Positions 9,996 through 22,100 of a stretch of 64,000 nt of DNA are shown here, piece by piece. Both the position numbers and the translations under genes were made by a program. Position 1 is the first letter of the stretch. Every line of letters begins with the position of its first letter. This DNA comes from Nymphalis io (lineage: Eukaryota > Arthropoda > Insecta > Lepidoptera > Nymphalidae): the NCBI RefSeq assembly GCF_905147045.1, contig NC_065888.1, forward strand, positions 5,089,001-5,153,000, given 5' to 3'. A model generated the notes under the pieces. That model worked only from the letters and a program-made list of their open reading frames with translations. It had not been told where the DNA came from and searched no databases.

Positions 9996-12900
9996 CTAGT
10001 CTACCTACCTAAAATTTACTTAATCTATACATCCATACAAATTAAAAAAATTGAAGTGCCTGTCTATGATTTAAAAATAACTATCTCTTTTAAAGTTAAT
10101 ATGGCTATTTGCGAGTTACCAAAACCAAAATAATAGTTTTTATTTTTTATTTTATTCTGTTTGTCTGTTTGTTTGTCAGGGCTAATATTTGAATCGGCTA
10201 AAAATTAAAATAACTAAATAAGAATTTCGAGGTTCCATTTAGTCTTTATTTCATCAAAATCGGTTGAGTCTTTCAAAGGTTATAAAAACGTACGTATTTT
10301 TGTTGTTGTAACATATGTTGCGGCCATTAGCCCATAGATGGCGGTGTGCCAAATACGTCAATTTCTGAATCGCGTTGTCCAGATTTTTTGCAGTAGACTG
10401 AGTTCCTGCCTGGATATACTTCTTTAAATCTTTGTAGACAATATTCCGTCGTCGTTTCGTCTTGAATGTCATGATTATTTTCATCAATCTCATTATTACA
10501 ATTACAATTTAGATTGATAAAATTGATACAATAAATACTTTGTGCCTTTAGGTTGCAATTATTAACTAGATTGTAAATTGTAATTTTGTTCTATTAGACT
10601 TAACCTAAATAGTGTATATATTTTTTTATTTTATAGATTATTACTTTTAAGGTAACCTATTCCTTAGTTTTAGGGTTTAATAAAGTTTGCATCAAATTGT
10701 TTATACGTATTTATAGTTTCATTAGATAAGATTGTAATTTTTTTTTATTACTCGTTGCTGCTTTCCCCATGTGCAGCTACGAGTATGTGTAGTATGTTCA
10801 CGTGCAAGGCATGCCAAAGATATCTTTGTTCAAGCATGGAAATACTACATCTAATATATTATATAAGGAGGCATTAAAATAATTCAGTAAATACATTTAT
10901 CTAATATTACTAAAATAATAATAATTTCACTAATATCATAAATACGAATGGTTAAGTATTTTGTGAATATTAGTTACTTCACTCTTCACACTCTTCACGC
11001 TTTATGACATGGCCTTTTTATCCCGTTTGGCTAGCTTGTCAATAATGGTGCGGGCGAAGCGCTAGTAAATAATATTGAAAACATAATGTTTTATAATGTT
11101 CAATAAAAATAAGAAAGCAAATATAGCTAGGCGCACTTTTCAGGAAACGAAATATAAAAGTAGCTCGACTTCAAGACTCAACAATTCAGAAAACCAAAAG
11201 CACTATCGTAACAGAAATGAGCGCGGCTGTTATTGTTTCACACCCTTCTATAAACCGAATAGCTGTTGAGAAGACGAATGGAGTTTACGAGGGTACAACT
11301 TACGAGATTTGGCTAATATTCGCAATCCATTACCCGGTATTACGATAGGGAATCGTATAATGAATATATTAGTGAATTATTCTATAACAAAAACAAATAG
11401 GTACCTCATTTATTTAAAAAACGGTAAACTTTATTGCTTATTTATAAAACCTATCAAAATATTCGTAAATTAGATGTTTCATGGGACTATAACTCATTCA
11501 TATTAAATCGATCAATTATAAAAAAGTAAATTGAGTATTTATTTATTTTCCATGTAAATTCGTCTATCATATTTACTAATATGGTACTAGCGGGCCACAC
11601 CCTTTTTCTAAGACACATTACCCAATACACTATTAATATTATAATCGTTTATATATTATAGAGAAGTCTGTATCGTAAGCAATAACATTTAATTGCAAAA
11701 TGAAACGTCTTCAGTCATGACTGAGATACATAAAACTATGATAAGCATAAAATAAATCCATTTAAAGGAGACACACTTGTGTCAGGCAATAAAATTCGTC
11801 TGTAAAATATTGAACTTATATTCTGGTATGCCAGTTTCTGTAGCTAGAAACTTCGCTCGCTACTTATAAATATATGTTCTTTTTATTTGTACTCATTTAT
11901 TTATTTACAAAACATCTGAACAATATCTTTATAAATATATCATATTATTTAAGACAACGGAGCAAGGTCTTTGAAAAAACTCCAAAGGTACTACATAACT
12001 AGAGATCGGATCTACATTTGCTCAGTCGTTAGATATTTTCGGACTGTAACTCTATAGTTATACAAACTAATAATGTAAATTTATAATATAACGTTTAGTA
12101 TAAAACATATCGCATTTTATGGAATATTCATGACATTCTGGAGTGCCGGCGGTCATATGGTTGCGTAAACACTTGTAGTCCGTTTAAATGTAGGTTAAGT
12201 TGCCTTTTCAAAGCCGCCCCTGGCCTAGACTCATATTATAAAAATAATAAGCATTTTACAACGTAGTACTCGCTTAAAGAAATATTTATCTAGAAGCTTA
12301 AAGAAATTATATAAAAAATATATTAAAATTTATTAGTTATATTAAAAATTCATATTTATCTTTCCCTTATATAATATAATTATGATGATACTAATATTAC
12401 AAAAATAGATTTTTGTAATCCGTCCTATGGAGAGGGGCCTATACCCTCTCTGAGAGAGGTAGTGATCGTGTAGACAATATTATTCACAAATATTAAATAT
12501 TATATATAATTACAAATTTAGATTAAATTAAATTGAGATAAAAATGTTTAAAAATAAAAAGGACAAATTGATTAATTTCAGGTAGGTTTTGAGGTAGGTG
12601 GTAGTTTCTAATTGGACTGTCAATATAAAATACCTTAGTGCTTCTATATTGAATAAAGTATTTTTATTTGATTTGAAATCTGAGAGAGTGGTGTGTTAGA
12701 ATAAGTTTTAAAATAACCTACAGATAAGTGTGTGCCTCTGCAATAACAACGATAATGTACAAAACTTACGCAATATTTTTTTTTATAAATAGGGTGAGTA
12801 GCATATGATAAAAATAGTTTTTATTAAATCCTTTGATATTGAAAACACAAACACGATGACCTAGCGGGTACACCGGAGCGGCTGGAGCTTTAATTAACAA

Positions 12901-15512
12901 ATCATATATGCATTTATTCAGACCGCCTCTCCTCAGCCGAGCGGAAACAAATGTTGCAAAAATAATAATTACGTATTTGAGACGTAATAGAAAAACCTAC
13001 TCGAGATAATATTTTCTTTAAATTTAGATTTAATTTTCAATAATCTATTGTAATAAATAAGGTGACGTTGTTATTGTAATGTCTAACTGAAGAAACATTT
13101 AAATTCTTATTTTTCCAGAACATACTGCGCGTTTCGGAGGTTTTTGTGTATAACGGATTTTGATACGGTTTTCACCAATGAACGTAGTGATTTATGAGGA
13201 AACTTTAGGTTAGGTTTAAAATTCATTAAGGTTTTGTAAAAATTGTATGAAATATGACGATAAATGTTGATGATGTTGGAAAAAATCATGCCGACTATGC
13301 CGCATTAAGTATACGTATTAAGTATAGACGAGGCTATAACTCCATTTTTATCAAATTAATAATAACTCTTCCTCGTTGAATATCATGTATCTGACCTGAT
13401 TTAATTATTTTATTCTGACTACTTGTAGCTTTACTTACGTGTACCACGTGAAACATTAGAGTTGTATGTTTTACGATATAAAGGTTTTATGTAGACTAAT
13501 ATTCTGTTCGTGAGAAGCCGGCACGGGTAGATATTATTTTATAAGTTCTTCGCTTCGCAATTTTACTCGCTTTAAATTTAGACTATTGACGTGCGTAGAA
13601 GCTGTGAATTTCATGTTCTTTTATAAAATAAAAACGAATATTATGTTCGATAAAAATCAAGTCAATTTTATTCTTACATATTTAGGCACTATTTAAAAAG
13701 TTTTTATACAGCGAAATTACTACAAGTTTATTCGTATTCTTTGCCTAAGATAAAAGAACTTAAAAAAAAAAACCATTTCATTCCAAATCCTTTTTATAAA
13801 TTGCAAACAGTTGCGCTGCTTTTAGAAATGAGTTGAGTATTTGCATTCGGACCGAATCCTTATCCGCCTTATGTAACATTTCGGCGACGAATTCAATTTC
13901 CGGGTTAAAGCTCTCTTAACTAAATGTATTTATACATTTATACTGAACTTATACGATTCGATTATACAATTATTTTATATCAATGTAATATAAGAAACGG
14001 ACTAAACAGTCCGAATAATATCATGTAATTTTTTTTATGTATTCAAACCATTTTTGATATAGAGTATATTTAACAGACAAGCTATTTTGCGGATCTTCTC
14101 TCGCCTTAGCATTGTTCGGTACTCGTTATAGAAATCGCAATACTGCATAGCAAAGGCGTATCCTTTGCCAGGAATATAAGAAGAAAATGTACAAAGTATT
14201 TTCGACTGAAATTCGTCGTTACATAAAAAAAGCAATTGTTAATGTAATTTTAATAATAATATCTATAGAGTATTCAAACTGTATTATGTTACTTATGGTT
14301 AAACTTATATAGTCTTCAAAGTAAACACATTATATTTTTATTCGATGATTACTAATCGAGTTTATTCGAGGCTTAAAAATAATGAAATATAGAGTTATTT
14401 AAACTAATTTTAAACGCATTTTTTTTCTTATCAATAATAAATATATTATACTTTATTGTAATTAAATAAATAAATTTATATATAGCTATTAGACAATATA
14501 AAATATTCAAAATTATTGTCTTTACTTTCGTAGTAAGTAAGTTGCTTATACATTTAATATCTACGTAGTATTTGGTACACTCATAATTTTTTGAAAAAAA
14601 AAGGGACTAAATAAACACTTTTTTAAAACATTTTCGTTATAAGTACGTGCAAAGTAAAATTAAGTGCGAATGTTTCAATAGGTTCTGCCAGAAAAAAGAA
14701 AGATAGCGCTAAGCTACACAAGCTACTCAAATGAGACATCTTTTTAGCTATTTTGTGCTTACTTTTAATTTTTATGAATACTATAAAATCTCTAAAAGGG
14801 TGAAGAAAATCTGATTTTTTACAAAACCACAGATGTATTTAAAGTATGATCTTATGTACGTTTTAACTCTTGTATATCTAGAAGCACGCCGTGGGCTCAT
14901 TGCTAACGTTTTCATTACAGGCCGGCTCATTATCACCTTACAGATTTGTGAAGGAAGCAAAAAACGCCTCAGGCGAGAATTGCATTTAAATACAAGAGAC
15001 GACCTAGATGAAAGTTACACATAAATATAAAACTGTGTCTAAAACTGTGCTATTTATCATTGTCATTAATTAAAGCAAAATTGAATAACATAATACTATT
15101 TTAAATTAATTTCACCACAATTTACTTAATAAAATATCGTATACTTCAAATATTGTATCCCCGTAATTTGCAACACTAGATTACACGTAAAAAACAAAAA
15201 ATATAAAAAACTGCTACCGGTTACATTTTTGAATGGCATTACAGTTACGTATACATATATATTTTTAGGTTATCTCCAAGAGCTTTTGAGCCGAATTTTG
15301 TACAACCCTTCAGATCGACTCACTTAGAGACCTCTCACAGGGGCAGTGGGCTATTGAACGAACCGCTCATTTGTTAGTGCGTCAGAAGCCTGAGCGCCGA
15401 TTATAGATCCACGTGCGGAAATGAAGACTTCCGAAAGGAAATCATGAATTAAAAAACTACTTTTAAGTATATAGGGAGACAGATCTTCATTTAAATAGTG
15501 TGTTTACTTACA

Positions 15513-15705
15513 GGGGCGCACGGTTGTGTGCAATCGGTGGATGCAAGTGCGTTGGTTGTCGACGCATGCCGAGCACGATCAGCGAGTCGGCGACACGCGG
15601 CGGCCGCCGGCTTAGCACTGACGCACGCACGCGCGTCTGCGTCGCCCGCCCTACAGCTACGACGCCACGCGCTACGCCGCTACGATGGGAGCTTTTACAC
15701 CGAAA
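15513..15705 (-). other. Candidate 5' exon and CpG-rich promoter block
   Basis: A GC- and CpG-rich island about 200 bp long stands out in AT-rich DNA. On the minus strand it ends in a strong donor (GTAAGT at 15507-15512). No ATG frame in it joins in phase to the 7494-7789 exon, so if it belongs to the left-end gene it is probably a non-coding leader, with translation starting in the next exon. The start is not defined. It could instead belong to an unrelated transcript. Confidence 0.4.
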
Positions 15706-16447
15706 CGATGGAAATAACAAATTAATAAATATGGCAAAAATATAATTAACACCTATGTTTTATTTCTTATTCAAAGTTTATTACATCTACAAAATCTATC
15801 ATTTTATAACAAACTACTAAGAACTGACTAAAAAGAATCTATATTATTGCAAAATAATATATTCAACCAAACATAATGTGATATTATATTAAAATTTTAA
15901 TTTTAATTTTAACTGTACTACTATATATTTTATACTCTCGATGTACATTATACATTTTACTACTCAGGTATATTAAAAAAACAAAACCATAACTTAGAAA
16001 AACTGACCAATATTTGAGAGTTTTTAAACGGTGTTAACGCGTTCCGATAGATAGTCGCTCGAGTCTCGTGGCGGCGATTACTTTAATATCCGGGGGTTGA
16101 TTTGACAATAAAAATAAACTTTATCCTCGCTGGCTCGACAAAAATTCAAAACGATATAAATCAGTTGATAAGTACATCGTTAATAGTATTTCACACTCCG
16201 ATAACTTTCCTTAAGATTAGAATAACTTATATATGTTATATAATTATTGTACGTACATGTTTTATTAATTTTAATTTAATTTTAATATTGTAATACTAAT
16301 TATTTTAAAAGAATTTCAAGAATTGCAAGAAGTACACCCCAGTCTTTAAACAATCAATGCGCTGCTAGCCATGAAATCTAAGTTACTATGTGTCCTTTTT
16401 TCCTAATTAAACTTATTCACTCACTCAACCGATTCCAAGTATTAAAG

Positions 16448-16720
16448 TTAAGCGGGAGTATAAGTGATAGTGGTACCCAGTTTTTTTTTAACGCTGGAAA
16501 AATGCGTTACGCCTTTCCCCCATGGGAACAGTGGGGAGGTATGTAGGGCTCGCCGGTGTCCAAGGCGCCGAATACGCCCCGAACTTCGGAATACCCACGA
16601 AAAATCCAGCGGTACCCTTTTCGTCTTAACGTGGAGCGCCACGGGATCGCTTTCGCATGCTACCGTGACGCTCTGATGGTGGTACTCACCTAAATCGACG
16701 CACGCAATGCCCTGTCGTCG
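16448..16720 (-). repeat. Probable interspersed repeat with decayed ORF
   Basis: A GC-richer island with an open minus-strand frame (containing GRIRRLGHRRALHTSP and FPWGKGVTHFSS) looks like a widespread lepidopteran repeat rather than a host exon. It has no recognised domain and no partner exon. The assignment rests on recollection of similar sequence in other lepidopteran genomes. Confidence 0.4.
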
Positions 16721-16805
16721 GTAAATTCTAATTAAGAACTTAAAAACAATATCAAAAAGGTAACGAATGTCTTTTATAATGTTTTTGTTATATATATGTG
16801 ATGTC

Positions 16806-17000
16806 TGCATTCAAGATATTCTACCGCAAAACAGCAGTACTTGATATTGTTGTGTTCTGGTTTGAAGGGTGAGTGAGCCAGTGTAATTACAGGCAATTAT
16901 TAACATTCCTTACAATGCCAATGTCTATGGGCGTTGGTGACCACTTACCATCAGGTGGCCCATATGCTTGTCCGCCTTTCTATTCTATAAAAAAAGATAT
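16806..17000 (+). repeat. Interspersed repeat ('accatcaggtggccca' family), copy 1
   Basis: Shares 'tattctaccgcaaaacagca', 'gaagggtgagtgagccagtg' and 'accacttaccatcaggtggc' in the same order with 23810-24078, and ends in an A-rich tail after 'ctattctat'. Copy 1 lacks an internal piece present in copy 2. Confidence 0.8.
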
Positions 17001-17009
17001 TTATTTATC

Positions 17010-17140
17010 TAGTTCAGACACAGATTCACTCGCCACATACAGGTTTCCTCATGATGTTTTCCTTCACCGCCGAGCACGAAATGAATTATAAATACAAATT
17101 AAACACATAAAAATTAGGTAGTGCTTGCCTGGGTTTTATT
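17010..17140 (-). repeat. tRNA-SINE body fragment
   Basis: Contains 'caggtttcctcatgatgttt', 'aaatgaattataaatacaaa' and 'tgcttgcctgggttt', matching the reverse SINEs at 9705-9995 and 26714-26885. Confidence 0.65.
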
Positions 17141-19029
17141 TATTTATTTAGTAAAGTTTCCGTCATTTAACCACTGGTCTATCACGGTTCAATAATTCCA
17201 TATAAAATATAGCAAAAATACATCAAAGCTATAGCAACGCATTTTATATAGTAGATGTTCTTATTACATAAATAAAATAATTAAAAGTACAACTTATGAT
17301 TCACTCATTGAAGTAGGTTATGACCTCCTCCAGTTGAGGAACACTTAAGTCCCGAATGCCGGTTGTTATAATATAAAGGTGTAAATTAAATAGATATGCA
17401 TAACATATACTTTATGCGATAATATTATAATATCGTATTATTTTTTACACAATCTAGACTACAACATTTATACACACATGCCGAGCCCACCCATCGGCGT
17501 CTCAATATCAAACCTTATTATTTAGGTCAATAAAAAAAGGGCGACTATTGTAAGTGTTAATTTTTTTTTAATTTCCTTGTAGCCAAAACTACCTGTCTAT
17601 ATCTGCCTGAAATAGTGAGGCCGCTCATAAGCTATGTCATTAATTCAGAATATTCAAGCCTTTTTCATAATGTTTATATGAAAATATTTCACATGCTACA
17701 TTTTTATTATTTTATTAATAAAGTAATAAGATAGCTCATTTATGAATTTGCATGTGGAGTTATAAATCCAGTTGTAATAGTTTATCTATAAATCATCAAG
17801 TTGCTTATTACGAAAAGTGAAAGCTTGAGACTTTTACATAAACATACATAAAACCGCGAAAACTATATCCAGACTATATGTAATATATATGAAAGTAATA
17901 AAAAAATTAAGTGAGTGATAGAGTCAAATGTTCAACATTATCCCTGCGCGCCCTCTTCAGAATCAATTGTTAATTAAAAGATGTAATCGTTAATCATTAA
18001 TCTGATTACATTTTCCCGTCTGGCTACAAGCTAACTCTTAAAAATTTACATTATATATAAAATCCAAATAAAGATCAACTTAAAGGATTATATTAATCTT
18101 ATGCATAGGAAAATTTAATTTTTTATGATTTTTAACAACAGAATAACATAGTTTAACTGTTACTTAACCTTTTTTTGACAAAGTCCAATATCGAGAATAT
18201 CGAATCAAAAATTCTAAAAAAAAACTATGTAACTATTAGGTTGTTTCTCTAAACAAGCTAAGTTGCCGAAATATTAGTCATTATGAATCTAATAAAATTC
18301 TAACTTGGAACGTGTAAAAGAATTAATTTTAGATATAAGCATACGCCAACGAATCTATTCGCCCGTACTGCACTAATCCATGAACCACAACACGCTCCGC
18401 GTATTTTTTCACGTGCTTCTTAAATATCTCGAAACATTTTTTAAAATACTGGCAATATTTATGAACATAAAACTCTTTAATGAATATATCATTTATTATT
18501 CGATACTAACAATAAAATAAAAAAATATAATTATTACAGAAATGTACTTCAAGTTAACCTTATTAACGAATTTATGACTGGTGAACCGAGGGTGAACCTA
18601 TTAATTGTAACTACAATCTTTCAGTTTCGTTATTCGTATTCTATCAAAGCACTTTGGTCATTTAAAAGCCTTAATGTAAACAGAAACAAAAGTATTATCT
18701 ATGACTCACATATAAACAGTCTATCATCTATGGATTGAGTATTAGTATAATACTGTCAAAAAGTTTCACTTTATGTAAAAAGAGCGATATTTTTGCGAAA
18801 ACGATTAATCACCAGCTACACCCAATTTAGGGAATAATTAAATACTGTTCTGTTATTTTATACCTGTGACCTCAAAGTGCAAATAATTATCTATTATCGA
18901 AATTATTTACATTGAAATGAAATGATTTGAATCACAATGAAAGTGTTTTTATAATAACTATCAATAAGTTAAGTGTAAATGAATAAGTTTTCCATTTATT
19001 TCTGATTCCCAGTCATATATTTAATTAAC

Positions 19030-19122
19030 ATGGGTGACGGACCTTTTGTTGCTAAGCCGGCTCGGGGCTGGCTCCATCCCGATTCGGTATTAGCTAGCGA
19101 TGGAATTACTTACGCAGTAAGG
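19030..19122 (+). CDS. Shc: Shc coding exon 1 (PTB start)
   Basis: Starts ATGGGTGAC, 31 codons, including PARGWLHPDSVLASDG. It ends at donor GTAAGA in phase 0. Confidence 0.93.
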
Positions 19123-22100
19123 GTAAGATACATTCGATTTATGTTACAAAAAGTAATTCAAATCTAGAGATACTTTCACAAGATAGTTCTAGTATTCAGA
19201 TAGACTAAATCTAGCTATTTATTTTCCAGTATATTGGTTGCATGGAGGTTCTTACATCAATGAAAAAATTAGATTTCGAGACAAGATCACAAGTAGCAAA
19301 GTAAGTAGAATGTTTTAGTGACAACATTATTTACTGTTTTGATCTTTCAAAATAGTTTTCAAACTATTTCTACTCTGACTATTCTACTCAAAAAAGACGA
19401 TCAAAAATTATAGTTCTAGATTAGCCCCTTTTATAATTCTGGTATTACAGTTTATAAAATGATTTAGTAATATTTTACTTTGTCCCGTGCATTTTCAAAG
19501 GGTCAGTTTGAACCAGTAGTTCTAGCGATAATTCAATGTTATAGACTACTTGAATAAAGTATTAATTTGACTTCTATAAACATAATATTGAATCGTATAA
19601 CAAAATGAATATAATAAACAATAAAATATTTCATTCATATCAGTGCTTATGCCATTGTTGTGTAATGTCCTTTTGGTATATAACAATTTTAGTCTATTTT
19701 TTAATGAGTGTATAATGGGACCAATTCTTATCAATAGTTTTGAGGACACAATACATATAAAGTATTTGAATATAATCTTGCATACTAAGAAAAATTGCTA
19801 TAATTACAGTGTGTATTTTAATTAAGAAATATAATTTAAACTGTATTCAGTGGTTGCATCTATAGCATCAGTGACTGTTATTAACAAATAGTGCATTCTT
19901 AGTCTGTTTGAAAATAATTAAAAAAAAATAATGTTATATGAACAGATAGATAGCTTTATAAATATATTGCAATAAAACTATTATTTTATTTTGTTTCAAA
20001 TAAATAACATTAAGTTTATATGAATCTACAAACTTGATTTAAATATTTTATTTAAAAATTTATATAATATATATTTTTCATAATGACTAAAACAAAATAT
20101 ATATTGTTTTTTTTTTTGTAGAGAATGCATTGCTAGAGTATGTGCAGCTGCTGGACTAAGATCAGCTGATAAGAAGCGTCGAGTGTGTCAAGCTGCCGCC
20201 AATGCATTAGCAGCGAGGCCTAGAATGTCACACTCTGGTTCAAATGTGGCTCTGACAGTATCATCCAGAGCTATCACAGTAGCAGCATTAGAGGGAGGTG
20301 AGACTATTGCTCGCCATGATATGCCTCGTGTCTCATTTGCATCAGGCGGGGACCAGGTGAGTTGAAACAAATACAACTCTTTACTCTTTTTTTTTGTTAA
20401 AATATAGTATGAGTGTTTCTTAACAGGAAGTCATTTAAAATGACAATTATAGTTATAGAGGAAAACCTTATTTAATATATTTAAAATGATTTCTGAACAT
20501 AACAAATTTCATTTAAAGTTATGGTAACACTCTTAGTTTTTTAATATATGCATTAATAAATTTTTTTTTAAATTTAATTTAATAAATGCATATCATATTC
20601 CAAGTCCGAATCTAGACTACATTTAGCAAAACATTGTGACTTGCTCCATATACAGGGGTCATTCTAAATAAAACTTGCGTGTCATCTGTATTTGTCATCT
20701 TTATACCAAATAAAAACGGTTATATATCTACAAAATAAATGTTATGAGCTGTCTAGTTATGTTAAAGTTGCTAGTGTGATCTTTTTGCTTGAGCCTTTTT
20801 ATTACACTTATTCGTAAACATAAATAGTTCTTTGTGGGATGGCAAATAGTAATATGAATTCCCATTATTCTAATAAGAAAATAGTGTTTATAACCTTATA
20901 TATACTTTATAGACTTGAGATGTAACCTTAATATTTTGCCTTGTATCAAAAGAAACAGGTTCACTAGTAAGTGTTCTCTGTTATGTTTTATGAAAAAAAT
21001 CTTGGCATCTATCTCCAGTAATTATTGTTACCATATTAGACTACAAATATATACAAATATGCTTATTTAATGATAATTGAAGCAACAAGCACATGCTTCA
21101 ATTATTATTCTATTGTTAATGTTTTTTATTATTTCTGACAATAAAAGTATGAGCCTGTAAATATATCACAGTTGAGCTAAGGTGAGAACTGTGCTCTCTT
21201 TTAGAAAATTTGGAGCTTATAGCACCACGCTGTTCCAATGAGGATTGGTGGTTACTCGTGTAACAATCTTTTGAACTATTTCTTACAGCACGATGAAATA
21301 CATAAATCTTTCGGCCTTATATTATATATTTATATAATTTGAGATAATAATTTCAGGATTCACTAGACTTCGTAGCATACGTAGCGAAGTCGGCGCCGCC
21401 GGCGGAGTGGCGCGCGTGCTACGTGCTGGAGTGCGGCGGGCGGCTCGCGCAGGACGTCATCGCGACCATCGGACAGGCCTTCGAGCTGCGCTTCAAAGAG
21501 TTCCTAACGAAGCCCACATCGTGAGTCACCACATAACAATGTTTATTGGAGAGAAATTGATCTTATCCTCATATGACTCATCTTATTTATACAATTTCCA
21601 AGTATCAGTTCTAATAGATGATAATTGATGAATCGTCAACAATGATAATATTATGTAGATATTTAAATAATGTTTAGCGGAAATTCTCTATCAGCATTCG
21701 TACACAATAATTAAAAACATAAAAATATTAAATATGTTTTTTTAATTAAATAAAAGTAGAGCTGCATTTGAACGTTCTGATTTAAGTGGTCACCACCTAT
21801 TATATTATATGGAGTAAGAGAAAGTACGTAAAAAGATGGTGACATTTATTCCTGTCAAAACAAATAGTTTAGACATTATTTATTTATAACATGTTTGACA
21901 TCTTGTGTAACTTTCCGATACGACTCGCTCGCCACCTATTGCCCTTAGAGGTACCCTCTAAGGGCAATAGATATGCCTAAAACCTTCACACCTGTGGCTA
22001 CAATAATAATACAACTTACGTACGTTGTACGTAAAATAAAAACACTTTTTTATATTATACAGGTAATCTATTTGTGCTATATATATTTATATTCTATCGG

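Larger units (their letters stand above)
7830..15500. other. Non-coding stretch, repeats only
   Basis: This is AT-rich DNA with no ORF that looks genic. It holds a SINE and LINE tail (9209-9545), a second SINE (9705-9995), a near-perfect hairpin (10749-10785) and a possible retroposon tail with AATAAA near 12650. If the 15.5-kb exon belongs to the left-end gene, this is its first intron. Confidence 0.5.
15730..19012. other. Intergenic region between left-end gene and Shc
   Basis: AT-rich, with interspersed repeats at 16448-16720, 16806-17000 and 17010-17140. No coding exon was recognised. A Shc 5' non-coding exon and promoter must lie here or further upstream but could not be placed. Confidence 0.5.

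Noticed and set aside
15498..15745. Overlapping open frames on both strands at the 15.5-kb island
   Set aside because: They arise from high GC content. Only the minus-strand donor gave a reason to keep the region as a possible leader exon.
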